Assembly: GCA_013398955.1 (NCBI GenBank) | Contig: VWPU01000963.1 | Coordinates: 62,001-126,000 of the forward strand | DNA: 64,000 bases | Direction of reading: 5' to 3' | Source: Callaeas wilsoni | Lineage: Eukaryota; Chordata; Aves; Passeriformes; Callaeidae | Shown: in pieces, positions 26,263-39,310 of the stretch | How the letters are laid out: every line of letters starts with the position of its first letter | Position numbering within the stretch: position 1 is the stretch's first letter | Made by a program: the position numbers and the translations under genes | The notes under the pieces: model-generated | What the model was told of the DNA's origin: nothing | What the model saw: the letters and a program-made list of their open reading frames with translations, nothing else | Databases searched by the model: none

Positions 26263-29200
26263 CTATTAAAAAGTGTGATACAGAATTTGAGAATTGGTTA
26301 AATTGATGCCAGGCATGTAGAACGTGATAAAATCTTCCAGACCAACACATAAGTGGCAATCCATGTACTTGCAATCCAAAGTCTCTCTAAATCTCAGCCC
26401 TCTGACAGATATAATTTTAACAGGTGACAAGTCAATCCTTAAAGTAACAGCATCTTCTGAAATGGTTTCTTTTATCTGCAGTGAAGCATGTGAAAATGTC
26501 GTGAGGTACATATGGGCATTCTTCCATTCCCATGGAAAGATAATATTAGGCTTAAAAATTCCCCACACAGAGGTATATTCCCAAAAGTCATGATTCTACC
26601 TTTGAAAACTAAAAGATACAAAGGAAAAGGCAGCATATTCAACTGTAAAACTAACGTTGTACAAGGGTACTGTAATATAGTCACTAAGCGAGGGCTCACG
26701 TGCTTAAGAAACATCATAATATCAATAATCTTCTCCAACAAATCTGCACAAATGGACTGTTGTATAATATTCAGTCCTATTATTGTATATTTTCACTACT
26801 TTCCCTTCTAGAATTCAACCCATCTTTATTGAGCTGGGCTTGCTGCACTCTTTTTTCATCCATAAAATGCTCCATTAGCTTCCCCAGTAGGCAGTTCAAT
26901 GTACTGAACTGTTTTCCTTCTGGCAAGTAGGTTTTTCTTAGATGCAAGATAGGGATTGAGTTAGTTGGCTGCAGAATTAATGCAGCTGCATACACTCCTC
27001 CTGCTAATCCTATGTCTGACCCACCCTGACATGAAAATCACACTATGTTACCCAGTTCACGCCCATTTATTCCTCTTTCTTTGGAAGAATTCTTCTCATT
27101 CCTCCTCTTAAACCAGTATATTCTGCATATTGAAATGAGAATATATGTTAAAAGAGAGATAGAAGAAGAGAAAAAAGAGATGATGCTCCTGTAAATCATG
27201 TATTTAGTGGTCTTAGCCCACGGTAGACTCAAATGTTACTGCCAACACCTCACATGTATGCAGTGTTTAGAAGATCCTGGGGTAGCTGACTGCAGCTGCT
27301 TAAAAGCTCATTTTTGCCCTCTCTAATCCCTGCACTGCTTTCTGAAAGCTAGTCCCTCTTGTTTTATCAGAGCTGTTCAGTGGCTTCCTGAAATGATGGC
27401 AGCCTTGAAGGACAGCATATCCCAGCTGGGCTCATGTTCTTACCCAGCCTGTGATTATTCTCCTTGCTGCCCTACCTGTTGTCCTACAGTCTTGGAGGAC
27501 AGAGGTTTTCAGTCTGGAAGCACCTGACTTCAGCTCAACAGTTGTCAGGAGCTGCTGTTAGAGATGAAGGATTTTCACTGTGATGCCTACAATGGAGCTC
27601 TGCTGCATTTTAATAAATACCTGATAAAACCAGACCGTTCTATCCCAGCCATCTTGACCTAATGTAGAAGGCATAACACTTTGGTAAATGCAAAAATGTG
27701 TTAACCGCTCTACAAATCTATAAATCCTCCCCTGCTGTTGCAGCTACAGTATCATGTTCAAAAGGATTTGAATTCCTAAACTTTCCCTCTGTTCTGTACT
27801 CTGAATGGGATAACATGATCTCATGGGTAGAAATTCTCATTTTGAGACTGGCGGGCACAGGTCTCTGTTTTCAGCCCCTAAGAACCTTGGGTTTGTATGA
27901 CATTTGTAATAGACTTGTTTCTTTATCAAGTGTCCAGGATGTTTAAAACAATTTTGAACTTTTTGTCAAAGCTGTCTAATACAAGCTTAGGAAACCTCCT
28001 GCACCTGGCAAAACCTAAACAGTAAGAAGAGGGCTGGTTTATTAGAAGGCTGGCAGGGGCAGAACCTTCCCTGTCACACCATTTAATATTTGCTCACACA
28101 GAGTTATATGAAGTCAAGTCGAGATCCTGCTGCAGTCCTTTTGGATCGACCACTGTCTTCGCTTCCGTCCTCCTTTAAAACACATACATACTCTAAGGCA
28201 ACAGATGGATGACAAATATACAGACTTCTGCTTCTGATACCAATAAGAACAAAGCTGTCCTTTATCAGATAAGAACCATTTCAAATATAGATATGTTTGA
28301 CACTTAGAGAACTTAATATTTCTTATACATTCTGGGTAAGTATTAATTCAACCCGCCCTGCATGACATGTGCAAACATAAATTTCAAGCGCCTTAAGTGA
28401 CCAGCCTGAAGCAGATTCATCAGCCTCAGAGACTTTGTGTCACCATCAAACCTGCGTAAGGTGGGGTGACGGCTGGCCCTAAGGATCTCATGTGCACTGG
28501 AACAACCCCTTTGACTTTGTTCCTCAGTGTTCACCATGACAATGCCAGCCCATTTGGATTCCTGCACGGCAAAGGCTTTCTACACATTTCTCCTTTCTTT
28601 TCAAATAAGCGGAAGCTTGCCAAGGTTTTGGACTGAGCTGCTCATCAAACAGAATATTGAACGGATTTTAGCCTTGCTGGCGTCTGTAGAAATGCCTCTT
28701 TGCTCACAGAGCCTGTCACAGAGCTTCTGCTCAGCTCTCCCAACAGTAACATCATATAGTGACTGAGGGGCTTCTTCGGGCTTCTGTTTGCTAATATCAC
28801 TTAAAAACCAATTGAAAAAAAATTTAAGTAGCAGAAGATATAAAGCAAGTGTCCCCTGGGAGGTTTACATTGCAGTCTAATCAGGTCAGCTGCGTCCTGA
28901 GAAGAGGAAAGGAAAAAATTCAGGAAAGAAGGCTTATGAACTTAAAAGCTTAATTATAAGCAATTACTACTTATTTCTTTGTATTTTTTAACATCTTGAG
29001 TGCCTTTAAACCTGTCCTTACCACTTTCTGTGACACTCCCCAGAAAATGAAGGCTAATGTTGTCTTATTTCACACATTTGTTGTAACACTAAGCACCATG
29101 AGATGCTCAGGTAGCACAGCAGAGGAAGACATCAAGATACCTAATTTTGCCATACAGTCTAATTTCCCTGAAATAGATGAGCTAACGTAGTAACTGGGGG

Positions 29201-31400
29201 CAATAGCCCTGCTGGTTGTGTCAAACCCTCTGAGCGATTGTGCTTCTCTTTTACTGCACACTTCTCCGTGTGCTGTGCTAGTGTGTGAACAGACATTCTG
29301 GACAAAAAACAGCACCAATTTTCCATATCATCTAAGGAACTCAATTGGCAGAACTGTGTGACAAATCAGGGCAGATTAAAGTCAAGCTGGTCAAATTCTG
29401 CCATATTGACATCTGCACAAAAAACCCCATGGCATCCCTGAGTCCAAAAAAAAGCATCATTTGGATCACAATCACAACACTCGAATGCAAGAAGGAAGAA
29501 ATCCCTGGTGTTAAAGCCAAGGGAAGACTCATTTTTGAGCAGAATGAGGCTGGGGCTTTTCTGCTCTGTTGAGGTTGTAATTACAGTCTCTCAAAACTTG
29601 CGTGACATTGCTAATTTGAGAGAAAATGGGACACTGATATCTGTAAGAACACTCAGGGCTGGGATTTTGATTATAAACTCTGTATATATATCAGCAAATC
29701 AGCCCTGTGAATATTAAAGTCATTCAGTATCTCTATATAAGTAATTACAGAAATGGTTCAACAACAAAAGATTGGAAGATGTAAATGACACCCTCTAAGG
29801 AAAATTTGAAGAGGTTTGTGGGATTTTAAGATACCTGAAAGTCAAACTGACCATCAAATTGTGTCATGAAATTATGAAATTGTATCGTTTAACACTTTTC
29901 AAAGAACAGCATTTTTGCTAAATATCTCCAGCCTACGGAGGAGTCATTGTTAGATGGTGTCCTCCACTTAAGATACAGATCTTGTCATTTGATGCATCCT
30001 ATTTTATTTCATATAGCTTTGTGTCATGAAAAGACCCAGCTCCTTGCCTTAGAGGTTTGGTTGTTGAGTGATTCCTCTGACTTTTGGAAGCTATATGTAA
30101 TATACATTAGCACAAAAGAGAGGCAAACATGCCACAAACACCCATTGCAAACAGGTGCTTACTCATGGTTTGTGTCAGCCTCATTGTGTGGAAGATGCAG
30201 TGCTCCTTGGCACAAAGAGCCAAAGTATGTTCTTATCCCACCCCATCAGCCCAGAACGCTGCCTTCCACCTGGCTGTACCACGGCTGAAGTTCCCAGCCA
30301 AACTGGAGAGGTGCCATGTGTGAGAGATGCAGGAAAATAAAAAGGCATGTCCCAGGCAAGCCTGTCTGAATTTGTCCATCACTCTTGGCCATCTTTCTCC
30401 AGGTGCTCTAACTTTTTTGGCTATCTAGATTCCTACAATGAGTCCTGGGCATTTTCTGTAAAGTGCCCTTTAATGCCAGGCTCTTAGGGTGCTCATCTGA
30501 CTGAATTAGCCAATGGTCCATGTGCCAAGCATTCATAAGGGAATGAAGAGGACTTGCCTTAGCCTTTAGCTCCAGCCTTTGTCCCTCCCAGGAGATTATT
30601 GCCAGCTCTTTCTCAGCATCAGTGGGAGATAAGGGTGCCTGGTATCTTGCCATACAAGACCTGAAAACTTCAGTTCATTGCAGTGCTGAGCTTTCTCAAA
30701 AGCCTAAAAGAAACTAGCTGAGGCTTCTTTCCTCTTACAGGTGATAATAGCCCAAAGCAGGAATCACAGGAGAAAACTATTTAGAAAGGAGGTTGTGAAA
30801 AGATCTGGAGTTTGAGGGGCTTCTGAAATCATGTCTAGTTCTGCATAGGCACTCTCTTGCTGATATGCTTAGCATCCCTTGATATCACCTGTGTTCTGGG
30901 TCTGTGCATGGAAATGAAGATGTTGGTTCTTATCTATCTGCATCTAATTTACAGAAAGCTTTCAAACTTTCCATGTCCAAGAAATAGTATTGCAGGTATT
31001 TGGTGTCCAAATAAGGATGGAGATGGGGAGAGAAGACAGATGAATTAAAAAAGGGTTTATCTGACATAAATCAAAATTGAACAAATTCTCATTTATTTAT
31101 TTCTATTTGAGACTCCCTTAGCAGCAAGGTGCGAGCATTAAATACAGAGGAGATGGCAAGCAGAGGAAAAAAGTAAAAGAGTTAAATGATAGCAGTGATC
31201 AGTATTTTACTGTATTCCTTCTACAATCTAATAGATACAAATAGAAGAGGCCAGGCACAACACAAATATTTCCTATTATGAATAAACTAAAGTCACAATG
31301 GAATCTGTCATGCTTGTGATATGAGAAACGAACAATATTCCTGAGCTGTTGCCATGATGGCAGTTTGTACTTTGTTTATGAAGCCGAATCAGAAACCCTT
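26263..31400. other. Noncoding DNA, no gene seen
   Basis: Open frames reach 113 codons (plus, 29947-30288) but overlap others in two frames and lack domains. No transposable element is recognised. The part from 26300 to 26800 is open on both strands in several frames because it is poor in stop words, which I read as chance. Confidence 0.5.
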
Positions 31401-31408
31401 TCTCCCCT

Positions 31409-31441
31409 CCCCTCTCTCTCTCTCTTTTTTTTTTTTTTTTT
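31409..31441. repeat. (CT)n plus poly(T) tract
   Basis: A pyrimidine-only run: about eight CT units merge into 17 consecutive T residues. It directly precedes the candidate conserved block starting near 31442. It could mark the 3' end of an antisense retroposed element, but no such body is visible beside it. Confidence 0.85.
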
Positions 31442-31995
31442 GGCCCAGCATGTGTAATTCTTCTTCATGGAAGCTCGAAATGGCTGTGGAGCAGCTCAAT
31501 ATTCCATTTATTTTATTTATAAAATAAATTCAAAGCCTGAAAAGATGAAGTAATTGACTTACTGGGATGACAGTTAAACCCACTAAATTTAATCTTATCC
31601 TCTCAAGTACAACATATCGCGCTTACAAATTATCACCCTGCACCAGACAGGCCTGCTCTCTTCACCTAATCCAAATGGAAATGAAGGCCTCTGTTATTGT
31701 ATTATCTGACTTTACTATCAGCATTAATCCGGCTTAACTCACTTAATGATGCCACTTGTGGCACTATGAAGGCAGCAAAGAAGTCTATAAACTACTTCCA
31801 TTAAAATGCAAATCTGGCCCACAGAGAAAATAAGTGACACAAAAGTAGGAGAATTCGGCCATACACTGTATTAGCCTCTTGCAGCACAGAACTGATACAA
31901 GTATAATAACTGATGCTGTGATTATTATTCTAGCTGTGGATTTCCAATGAAAGGAAGCCAGTCTACCACAGAACGTCACAAAAGTGCTTCAACAA
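31442..31995. promoter_or_regulatory. Candidate conserved noncoding element (strongest in window)
   Basis: About 550 bases of complex, repeat-free, AT-rich sequence with several transcription factor words: TGACAG (MEIS-like, 31568-31573), TTAATCC (OTX/PITX-like, 31724-31730), AACTCACTTAATGATGCC, an octamer ATGCAAAT (31806-31813) and GTAATTGAC near 31551. No frame is open for more than 65 codons, so it does not look like an exon. Such motif density without repeats is typical of deeply conserved developmental enhancers. Conservation is inferred, not observed. Confidence 0.4.
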
Positions 31996-34435
31996 GCCAG
32001 GGTATTTAATTTCTGAAGAGATTTATATTTTTTGTTGTCAGGAAATGAACAAATACTTATCAATGTAAAAACTGCTATCTTAAATCTTCCTGCCAGGTTT
32101 TTCATACTGATATTATTTGCACCCTATAACACAGGAAATGAAAATCTTCTGTGCCTTTCACATCTCCACTGTATCTTAAAATTCTTTAGTAACAGACTTG
32201 CTTCTTTTTTTAACCCCCTTCTGTAAACATAAAAGAAAACTTTTATGGATTAAGGATAGGGAATTACTAATGCCAAAATCCCAACCCGAAATTCCTTCTC
32301 CTGAACATTTCTGTTTGCTGTTAATTTAATTATTTTTTAAAGGGAATCATAACATCTGTTTTATGGAAAAGCCTGATTTAATTTTGGTGTAGAGCTACTC
32401 ACATTTACCTCTACCCCTCTCCTCCCTCACATACACACACATGCACACTGGCATATCCTGCTTAGCCACCCCTTTGTGTGAAAAATCATTAATGCCTCCA
32501 TTACTATGAAAGAAGTCCTAGTCAAAACACTAGGATTCGAGTCTCTTCCAATCTCTCTTGAGTTCAATAGTTTCCTCTGCCTTGATAACCCTAAGACTTC
32601 ATTTCTGGCTTTGGCACAGGGACAACATGCATATCTGCAGGGAGACATAGGCACAGAGCTCCTACTGCTTAAATCAACATTTTTCTGGAGGCTTCGAGAG
32701 CAAAATGTAAATGCAAGAATTTGGTCCAGCATATTTTATGTGCAGGGTGTTAGATGTGTGATGCTCCCTCACTATTCCTTGGAAGATTTTTTACTGATAA
32801 TATTACGATTAGAGATGGGGCCAAGCTCTGCAATTGGGATTCGTGTTTCAGTCTTGCATATGGGAATTTGATTTAGCTCAGTGTGCTGAGAGGAGTAGCA
32901 ATGAGATTCAGGTTTTCATCGAAGTCTGGATGATGAATCCCCTCTGAGGCTGAAGAATGTTTTGATCTGGAGCCCTGGTGTGCTCTTTGACAAAGACCTA
33001 TTCTCTCTCATCCCCACCCACACGCTTACCCCGCCCGGAGCATGACTTGTTATTGGGATGGCCGTTGAGCAGCACACGGATTCGCTCTGATGTTACACTG
33101 CTGAAATACTGTTAAATTGGCTTTTCTCTCACCTGAGGCCCGCACGAGTGTGATCTGATTGCGAAAGGCATTGGATCTACCACAGCACTTCCGCCTGGGA
33201 TCCACGGCGCTGACCTCAGCGGCAGCAGCGCTTCAGCAGCGGGCTGTTCAATGTAAATGAACACATCCACTTTGAGCCTAAGCCATGCTCTGTGCACTTA
33301 CAGCAAAGGGGGTTGCCACTTAAAAGAGGCCGACAGCTCTGCAGATTTCAGCAGTTTCTCTTTGTAGCTGTTCATGGATGCTGGGAATTGTTGTGGCTTA
33401 CGGGATGAAGTTAACCTCTAGGCACAGCAGATCTGGAGGTCGGGTTGTGGCCAAACAGATGTGCAGTGCCACAGACATCCTGCTCATCTGACGGGCTTTG
33501 AGCTGTTCTCAGAAAGGGGAGCCCGAGCAGATGCCAGAAGAGAGCCCCGAAACTGCTGGCAGGGGCACTGCTCTCCGCCTGCGCACCACCTTGCAGTCCA
33601 TCCTTGGCACCCATGGGTTTGCACTCCCTGTGCCAAATCCTGAGCTGGTGTCAGCAAATTATTTACTGAGCTTAACTCAGGGCTTGTTAGTAGGAAATAA
33701 TCGCCTAATTTACCAGGGAGCTGCCTCAACTCCTGCACAACTTTGGTCTGAGGCCTTTACCTTCTGAGATGCAACGCTCTGTGTAAAAGCAAGATACCAG
33801 TCAGGTAATTTTTCTTACCACTACACAATGGAACTTCAGTGGCTTAGCTTGAAATGTCATTTTAAAACTACAGAACTACTGAACTACATCTCAACAGGAA
33901 TGCTATTATTTGAATTTAGATTGGGATTGCTTCAGTTTAGCTGAATGTGCTGAATTGAATTGGCGTCTCATAAACAAACGAACAGAAGTTTCCAAGGGCA
34001 CAGGGATTTTTAGTGATGTAGACTACAGGAGTCTGTGACAAAAAACTGCCACAAATTGTCTTTATTCTAACACTGTAAATGACACAGGACTGGATTCTCA
34101 CATTCTGTGTTTTGTTTTCCTTGCATCATGATGCATCTACAGCATCTTCACGCAGACATCTCAGAGTTGTATCCATTGTACTTTTCTAGAAAATGGGAGG
34201 GTGTTGGACTGGTTGAGCTCTCAGCCAAGTTTTTCTGTGCTTCTACTTCTTCTAGTGAATCAAACCAAATACTAAGATATCTACTGAAATATTGCCTTGT
34301 ATCATGGATGGTACTAAAGGTTTAACATTCAATCTCCTAGAACGCTGTCTGTATACACTGAATAATTAGCACACTGCAATATCCTGAACACATAGTGGTG
34401 TGGTATGCAGTAAATCTTTTTAAATGTTATTGTAT
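31996..34435. other. Noncoding DNA with a small CpG-enriched patch
   Basis: No supported gene; the longest open frame is 121 codons (plus, 32506-32871) without a known domain. At 33140-33245 CpG dinucleotides are clustered and several GCAGC/GCGGC words occur, in contrast to the CpG-poor flanks. It is too short and weak to call a CpG island. Confidence 0.5.
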
Positions 34436-34439
34436 TCAC

Positions 34440-34680
34440 AGGAGGTGTGAATTTTAGGTGGTTTTCTATAAACAAATGCACACGTAGACCAAATCATACC
34501 AAATTTATACATGCAATTGTCAATCAAGTTTGCATATGATTAATTCTAATTACAACTGAAGAATGATCAAACAAGTACCTGTGCAATTTTTTATTTTTAC
34601 TGGCATTGATACAGGTATGATGATCTAGTGTATATTTTTTATAGACTTGCTAATATATTTGTGGGAAAAAATAGACACAT
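34440..34680. promoter_or_regulatory. Candidate conserved noncoding element
   Basis: Repeat-free AT-rich block with closely spaced homeodomain and POU-like words (TTTGCATATGATTAATTCTAATTACAA at 34529-34555, CAATCAAG at 34520-34527). An AATTAGAT/ATCTAATT inverted repeat lies just outside at 34761-34787. The call rests on texture only. Confidence 0.25.
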
Positions 34681-34689
34681 CTGAGGCCT

Positions 34690-36895
34690 TTTTGAGGTCT
34701 GAAACAGAACCATCAAACTTCAACTAAATATCAGATAACTTTAATTTAAATATGTTAACCAATTAGATTATTAGAGATTATCTAATTCACACCTGTGGAA
34801 CAATGAGGGCATAGTGAGAATTGAGAAGTGAGAAAAAGAGTAATATACCATAAAATTGATCTCTGTGGTCTGTAGTGGTCTTTAGAGACTAAAACAAGCC
34901 TCTAAATGGAAAGCCTATTTTCAGCTGCAGCTTAAATGTAACAGATGCATTTATTTATAAGAGTATTAGGTTAAGCCTTGACCTGATGAAATAACATAAT
35001 AATAAAATGTAATTTATTCTGGAAAACTCTAGATCAGACCAAACTGTGTAGGTATTTTTATGGGGTGGGAAGCACAAGACTGAATAAAAAACAAAAGGTA
35101 GAACTTGCAGCTAGAAATCTCGGCCAGGGGAGCTCCTGCAGTCCTGACCAAGTTTTGACCCTGCCCACACTTTGCTCTCAAGGTCTATACCAGGAAGAGC
35201 TGCTCAGAATACTTTTAATGGGAAAAATAAACCAATGAATTCTAACCAAAATGAAGTATCTTGCCTGAGCTTTCTCCTTTTGTATCATTCTGGTTTTATT
35301 GCTTTTCTTTTTTCCCATCCTTAATTTAAGATCATATTCAGCTATTTTTGTGAGTGCGTTTAAACGTATCCTATTATTTTCTGGTTTTATTACAGTGTTA
35401 AGTGTTTCTTAGGCACAACATTGAACTTTACTGATCTTTCAAAGTTTTATTTCATAAGGTTGGGGTTTTTTTCAAAGGATGGGAGTTCCTATTTTTTCCA
35501 AATCTATTGCCCACAAAAAGTACTGAGCCAGTCCAACAGAAATATGGTTCAGTGTGAGGGTCACTAAAATATATCTCTGAGCAGAAGAGAAGGTGCTGGA
35601 TTACTCAAATCTCCTTACCAGCATAATTCCAAAGTGTCAGGGGAAAAAACCCTCTTCTTTGCTCATAAAGAAATTTTGGCTCTACTCTTGTGTAGCTGTT
35701 GTTTCTTCTGTTATTGTCCCCTTTTGGCATAACTTTTGGGTAGACAATTGCTCACGGTGTGAAAGTTGCTCATTCATTTCTTTCAGAGGCTGTTGGACAA
35801 GAGTCAGCAGGTAACAACTCACTGACCTAAAGACCTACCCATGCTCAGATAAATGAGCTGAATGTGAAAGGCTAAAAATCCCATTACCAGACCTTGAGCC
35901 ATCCTGTCCTTAAGCAATTTTGCAATATTTCTAAGGAAGAAATAAATACAAGTTTGGATTAAGGGACAAATCAGATAAACCAGCAGTGAACAATTCTTCG
36001 GAAATAAAATTTTTCTTGTGTTTTTGTTTAGCTGCATTCCTGATGCAATGAGATGATAGTCTTAAGAGACACATGGTCATTGTGTCCTCAGTGAAATCAA
36101 GCCAGAGACTGAGGCCACAAACCTTACTTTACTACCTTGGCAATGATGTCTATCCTAAATTGTTAATATTCTTTCAAAATTCTTCATACGATAGATAACA
36201 GGAGAACTTGTTCAGGTGACTACAACCAAATTTCTTCGAGAGATGATCTCACCTTTAGCAAGCCTGCACTTTGCTCACCGTTTCTAAAATTAGCCAAACT
36301 ATATTTCCAGGAAGATCTGCAAGGTGTCTTGGTATCTCTAGCTTAATTTAAGATCTACACATTTCAGGGTTCAGGACTCTTGACTGTATGTGACCTGAAA
36401 ACTCTTATGGAGACTCTTCTTCAAACTTCACCTATAACCCAGGTTTTAAGGGCATTAAAAGCGAGGGAAGACAATCCCTCTGTGCACCTGGGAGAGTTAA
36501 CCTTCAAAGCCATGCTATTTGCTAGTTGGTTGGTGTTGGGAGTAACCTGTATTTCTGTCTTCTGCTGAGGTCCAATGGTTTGTATTCAAATCCTGAATTC
36601 ACCTGAGCCCTCTGACATTCAGGCCACCTGCAAACCATTCCTCCCCTGTGTTATAAGGGCCCTTCTGAAAAAGGATCTCAAGCTGGTTTTTAGCTGTCTG
36701 ATGTTGCTGCTGCAGAAGCAGATGGGACAGATAAAAGCTGCCAGAGCAAGTGCTGAGAGTGCCTTTTCAATTAAGTGATGAGAATGGGCAAGAAGCTTGG
36801 CGGTGAGCTCAGCCCTGCAGCCTCTTACACTGAAATGAGTCATTGGAGCAAATTGAGTATATTTATACATATAACTGGGTGAAGTTCAGCTGAAA
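34690..36895. other. Noncoding DNA, no gene seen
   Basis: No open frame above 83 codons and no recognised repeat. Sequence is ordinary single-copy DNA, moderately AT-rich on the left and nearer 45 percent GC between 36360 and 36800 by eye. Confidence 0.55.
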
Positions 36896-36899
36896 ATAT

Positions 36900-37300
36900 A
36901 TTACGTAGTTGTTCTGATGAAAGAGGAAAACAATACCAATTTATTTAGCTCACAGATTATTGTCCTGTCTAAAAATTAATGCAAGCACTGTTCATGAAAC
37001 AAACAAAACAGGAAAAAAGTTAATCTCCTGGAAATGGCAATAATGAGACATTTTCAAGGGGTTTTTTTTGGTTAGATGAAGTCACGTGGCTGAATGCACC
37101 ATGAATTGAGTAATCCTGCCGATTAACCTAAAATTTAATTAAGTACAGGAAAAAATATAATTTTGCTCTTTCAAATATTTAACTTCCTCATTATATGACT
37201 AACTATTTTTTTTAAATACTATGGTTTTTTTGAAGCCCTCTTTTTGCATCTTGTGGAGCCTGGCTTTTAAAGTATTCAGTCCCCTAATTCAATCACACTG
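36900..37300. promoter_or_regulatory. Candidate conserved noncoding element
   Basis: Contains closely spaced words common in developmental enhancers: GAGTAATCC (37108-37116, OTX/PITX-like), GATTAACC (37121-37128) and TTTAATTAAG (37134-37143). Also present are ACAAACAAAACA (36999-37010, forkhead-like) and CACGTG (37084-37089, E-box). There are no simple repeats apart from short T runs. Conservation is not tested. Confidence 0.28.
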
Positions 37301-37304
37301 ATTT

Positions 37305-39248
37305 CAATAGGATTTAAATCTCTAGGCACTTCTAAAAACCCCACTAGGCACTTCTTCATCTTTAAGCACCTAACTACCTCTAAAAGTCTGGCCCTTGATA
37401 ATTTTAAAAAATGGTCCTTTCTATCATGCAGAGTTTCCTGCTAGCAAACTGGAAAAGTAATTAGCATATAGATGCATCCCTCAGACGCTAGACTGGGTGA
37501 AACTGGATTTTTCTACCTTTTAATAACCATTGGAAAACAACAAGGAATTAATTGGTTTGGAAATGTGAACTGATGGAAAAAGTCAAGCTACAGAAAAGTT
37601 ATTAACTATGCAACACTGAGAGTCCTTAAAACCATCAGTTAATGAAACAAAGAAAAGAATACATTGAGTGAGAATTGATTTAGAAGTGAAGAAGACAGGT
37701 GAAAAAGGAATTGCACTATAATATGACAAAGAAAATATTTCAGTCTTGGAGACTGCAGTAGTCACTGCTGCAGCTGTAATGAAGCGAGAACAGTGGTCCA
37801 GGGAGCATCTCTGAGATGAAGAGAGCCCCTTGGCTCTTTGGTTCTGCGATGCTCCAGCACATCCCCTGCTCAGGGCACCCTCCCCAGGATTAACCACAGC
37901 CCAGCACAGTGCCAGGTGCTCTGCCAACGGCAGGGAAAAGTCTCTCCTGGCACCTTCTCTGATCCTGTCCAGCCATGCAGCACCCCCTCAATGCCTCTCC
38001 AGGCATTCAGGGATGCCAGCAAGCAAGGGGAGAAAAACTTTTCCACATGGGTGTGGGGTGCCCCAGTAGTGAGACAAGACGTGTCTTTGAAATCTGTGGA
38101 TGAAAAATGCTGTGTAAGAATGAGGATTTTTTTATTATTATATAATCCTCAAGGGCAGAATTTGAAATAGCTGCTAGGAAGTGTTGCCTATTCCCAGTTT
38201 ACATGAGATATCTTTAATCATATTCTAGTCAGAGAAAGAAATGTCTGCAAGAGGAATTATAAAACCTCTTCCTTGCTTTCATCTTTGCTTTTCCACTCAA
38301 CCTCACATGAGAGAGAGAGGAATCTGCAGCCAGACTGATTCTTAAATGACCAGGATTGCTCTAACACAAGGGAATAATTATAAAAGACACATTTTTGCTG
38401 CAAATATCCCCAGGTTAACTTTTTAGTCGAACAGAACCCTGCTCTCACAATATAAAGTAAATATTTTTATGGTTGTGTGCAGGGGAAAAATAATCTTTGT
38501 TTTGGCATAGTTGTGTTCATACTCTAGAGAAGCTATTGGGAAAAACAGAAAGTAGGAAAAAGCTCTTAGTGGAAGTACGACATTTTAAGCACTGGAGCAC
38601 TTAAACTTTCATGTAAATAGAAATGAATATAATACTGAATAAAGCAAAATGCTTTATGTAAATGTAATTTTGGATTGTTTACCAGAGTTTCTAAGGCTTT
38701 TGTGGAACTAAGGATGAGGCAAACTGAGGGTGCACCACTCCACAATGTACAGCATGGGATGTGTGTGCCAGGACCACCTTAATGAACTTTGCTGCCATGC
38801 TGTGTCACAAAGCCCAGGAAAACACAGTCACATGGGTTTGCCCAAGAATCCCACCCATGTGTGTGAAATGGAATTTCCCTACTGCAAGGTGCAAGAGCTG
38901 GAGAGAAGAGGAATAGATTGATATTAACATCTACATTCTCCTCTCAGACCTGCATGAAAGAACAAAGCCTTTTACAGAGGTAAGAATTTTTGAGCTTTTA
39001 CCTCTGGACTAAGTGCAATTTTAGCCCGTTGGTGCCTGAAGGGTGTGAATGACCTCTGTAGTGCTTTTACCACATCAGCCTCATCTGAAAAGGAACCTAT
39101 TTATGCCCTCAGAGTTTGCTCTGTGTTGTGAACTAAGGTGTAGTAAGTCACTACAATTAGAAAACTTCCTTTTAAAGTTCCTAGATACAACTAAAATACT
39201 AATACAGACTTTCCCCACCCATGGCCTGTGGGAAGAAATGCAATAAAG
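37305..39248. other. Noncoding DNA, no gene seen
   Basis: A GC-richer but CpG-poor patch lies at 37820-38060, with overlapping open frames on both strands (up to 114 codons) that have no recognised domain. The remainder is ordinary AT-rich sequence. Confidence 0.5.
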
Positions 39249-39310
39249 GAGTTGAGTTTCAATGATCCTTGTGGGTCCCTTCCAGCTCAGGGTATTCCAT
39301 GATTCTATGA
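39249..39310 (+). mobile_element. CR1 LINE 3' terminus
   Basis: The words CAATGATCCTTGTGGG, TCCCTTCCAGCTCAGG and ATTCCATGATTCTATGA are the hallmark CR1 3' end, including the short 3' repeat of the ATTCTATGA type. Only the last 60 or so bases are present, which is usual for severely 5'-truncated CR1 copies. The better match to the remembered consensus than the copy at 19.5 kb suggests a younger insertion. It is the clearest evidence in the window for a bird or related reptile. Confidence 0.9.

Noticed and set aside
26266..26811. Several overlapping 89-100 codon frames on both strands
   Set aside because: Simultaneous openness on both strands without homology points to a local shortage of stop words, not to genes.
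32525..32560. GGATTCGAGTCTC word resembling a tRNA T-arm
   Set aside because: No acceptor stem, anticodon arm or B-box in proper spacing could be found around it.
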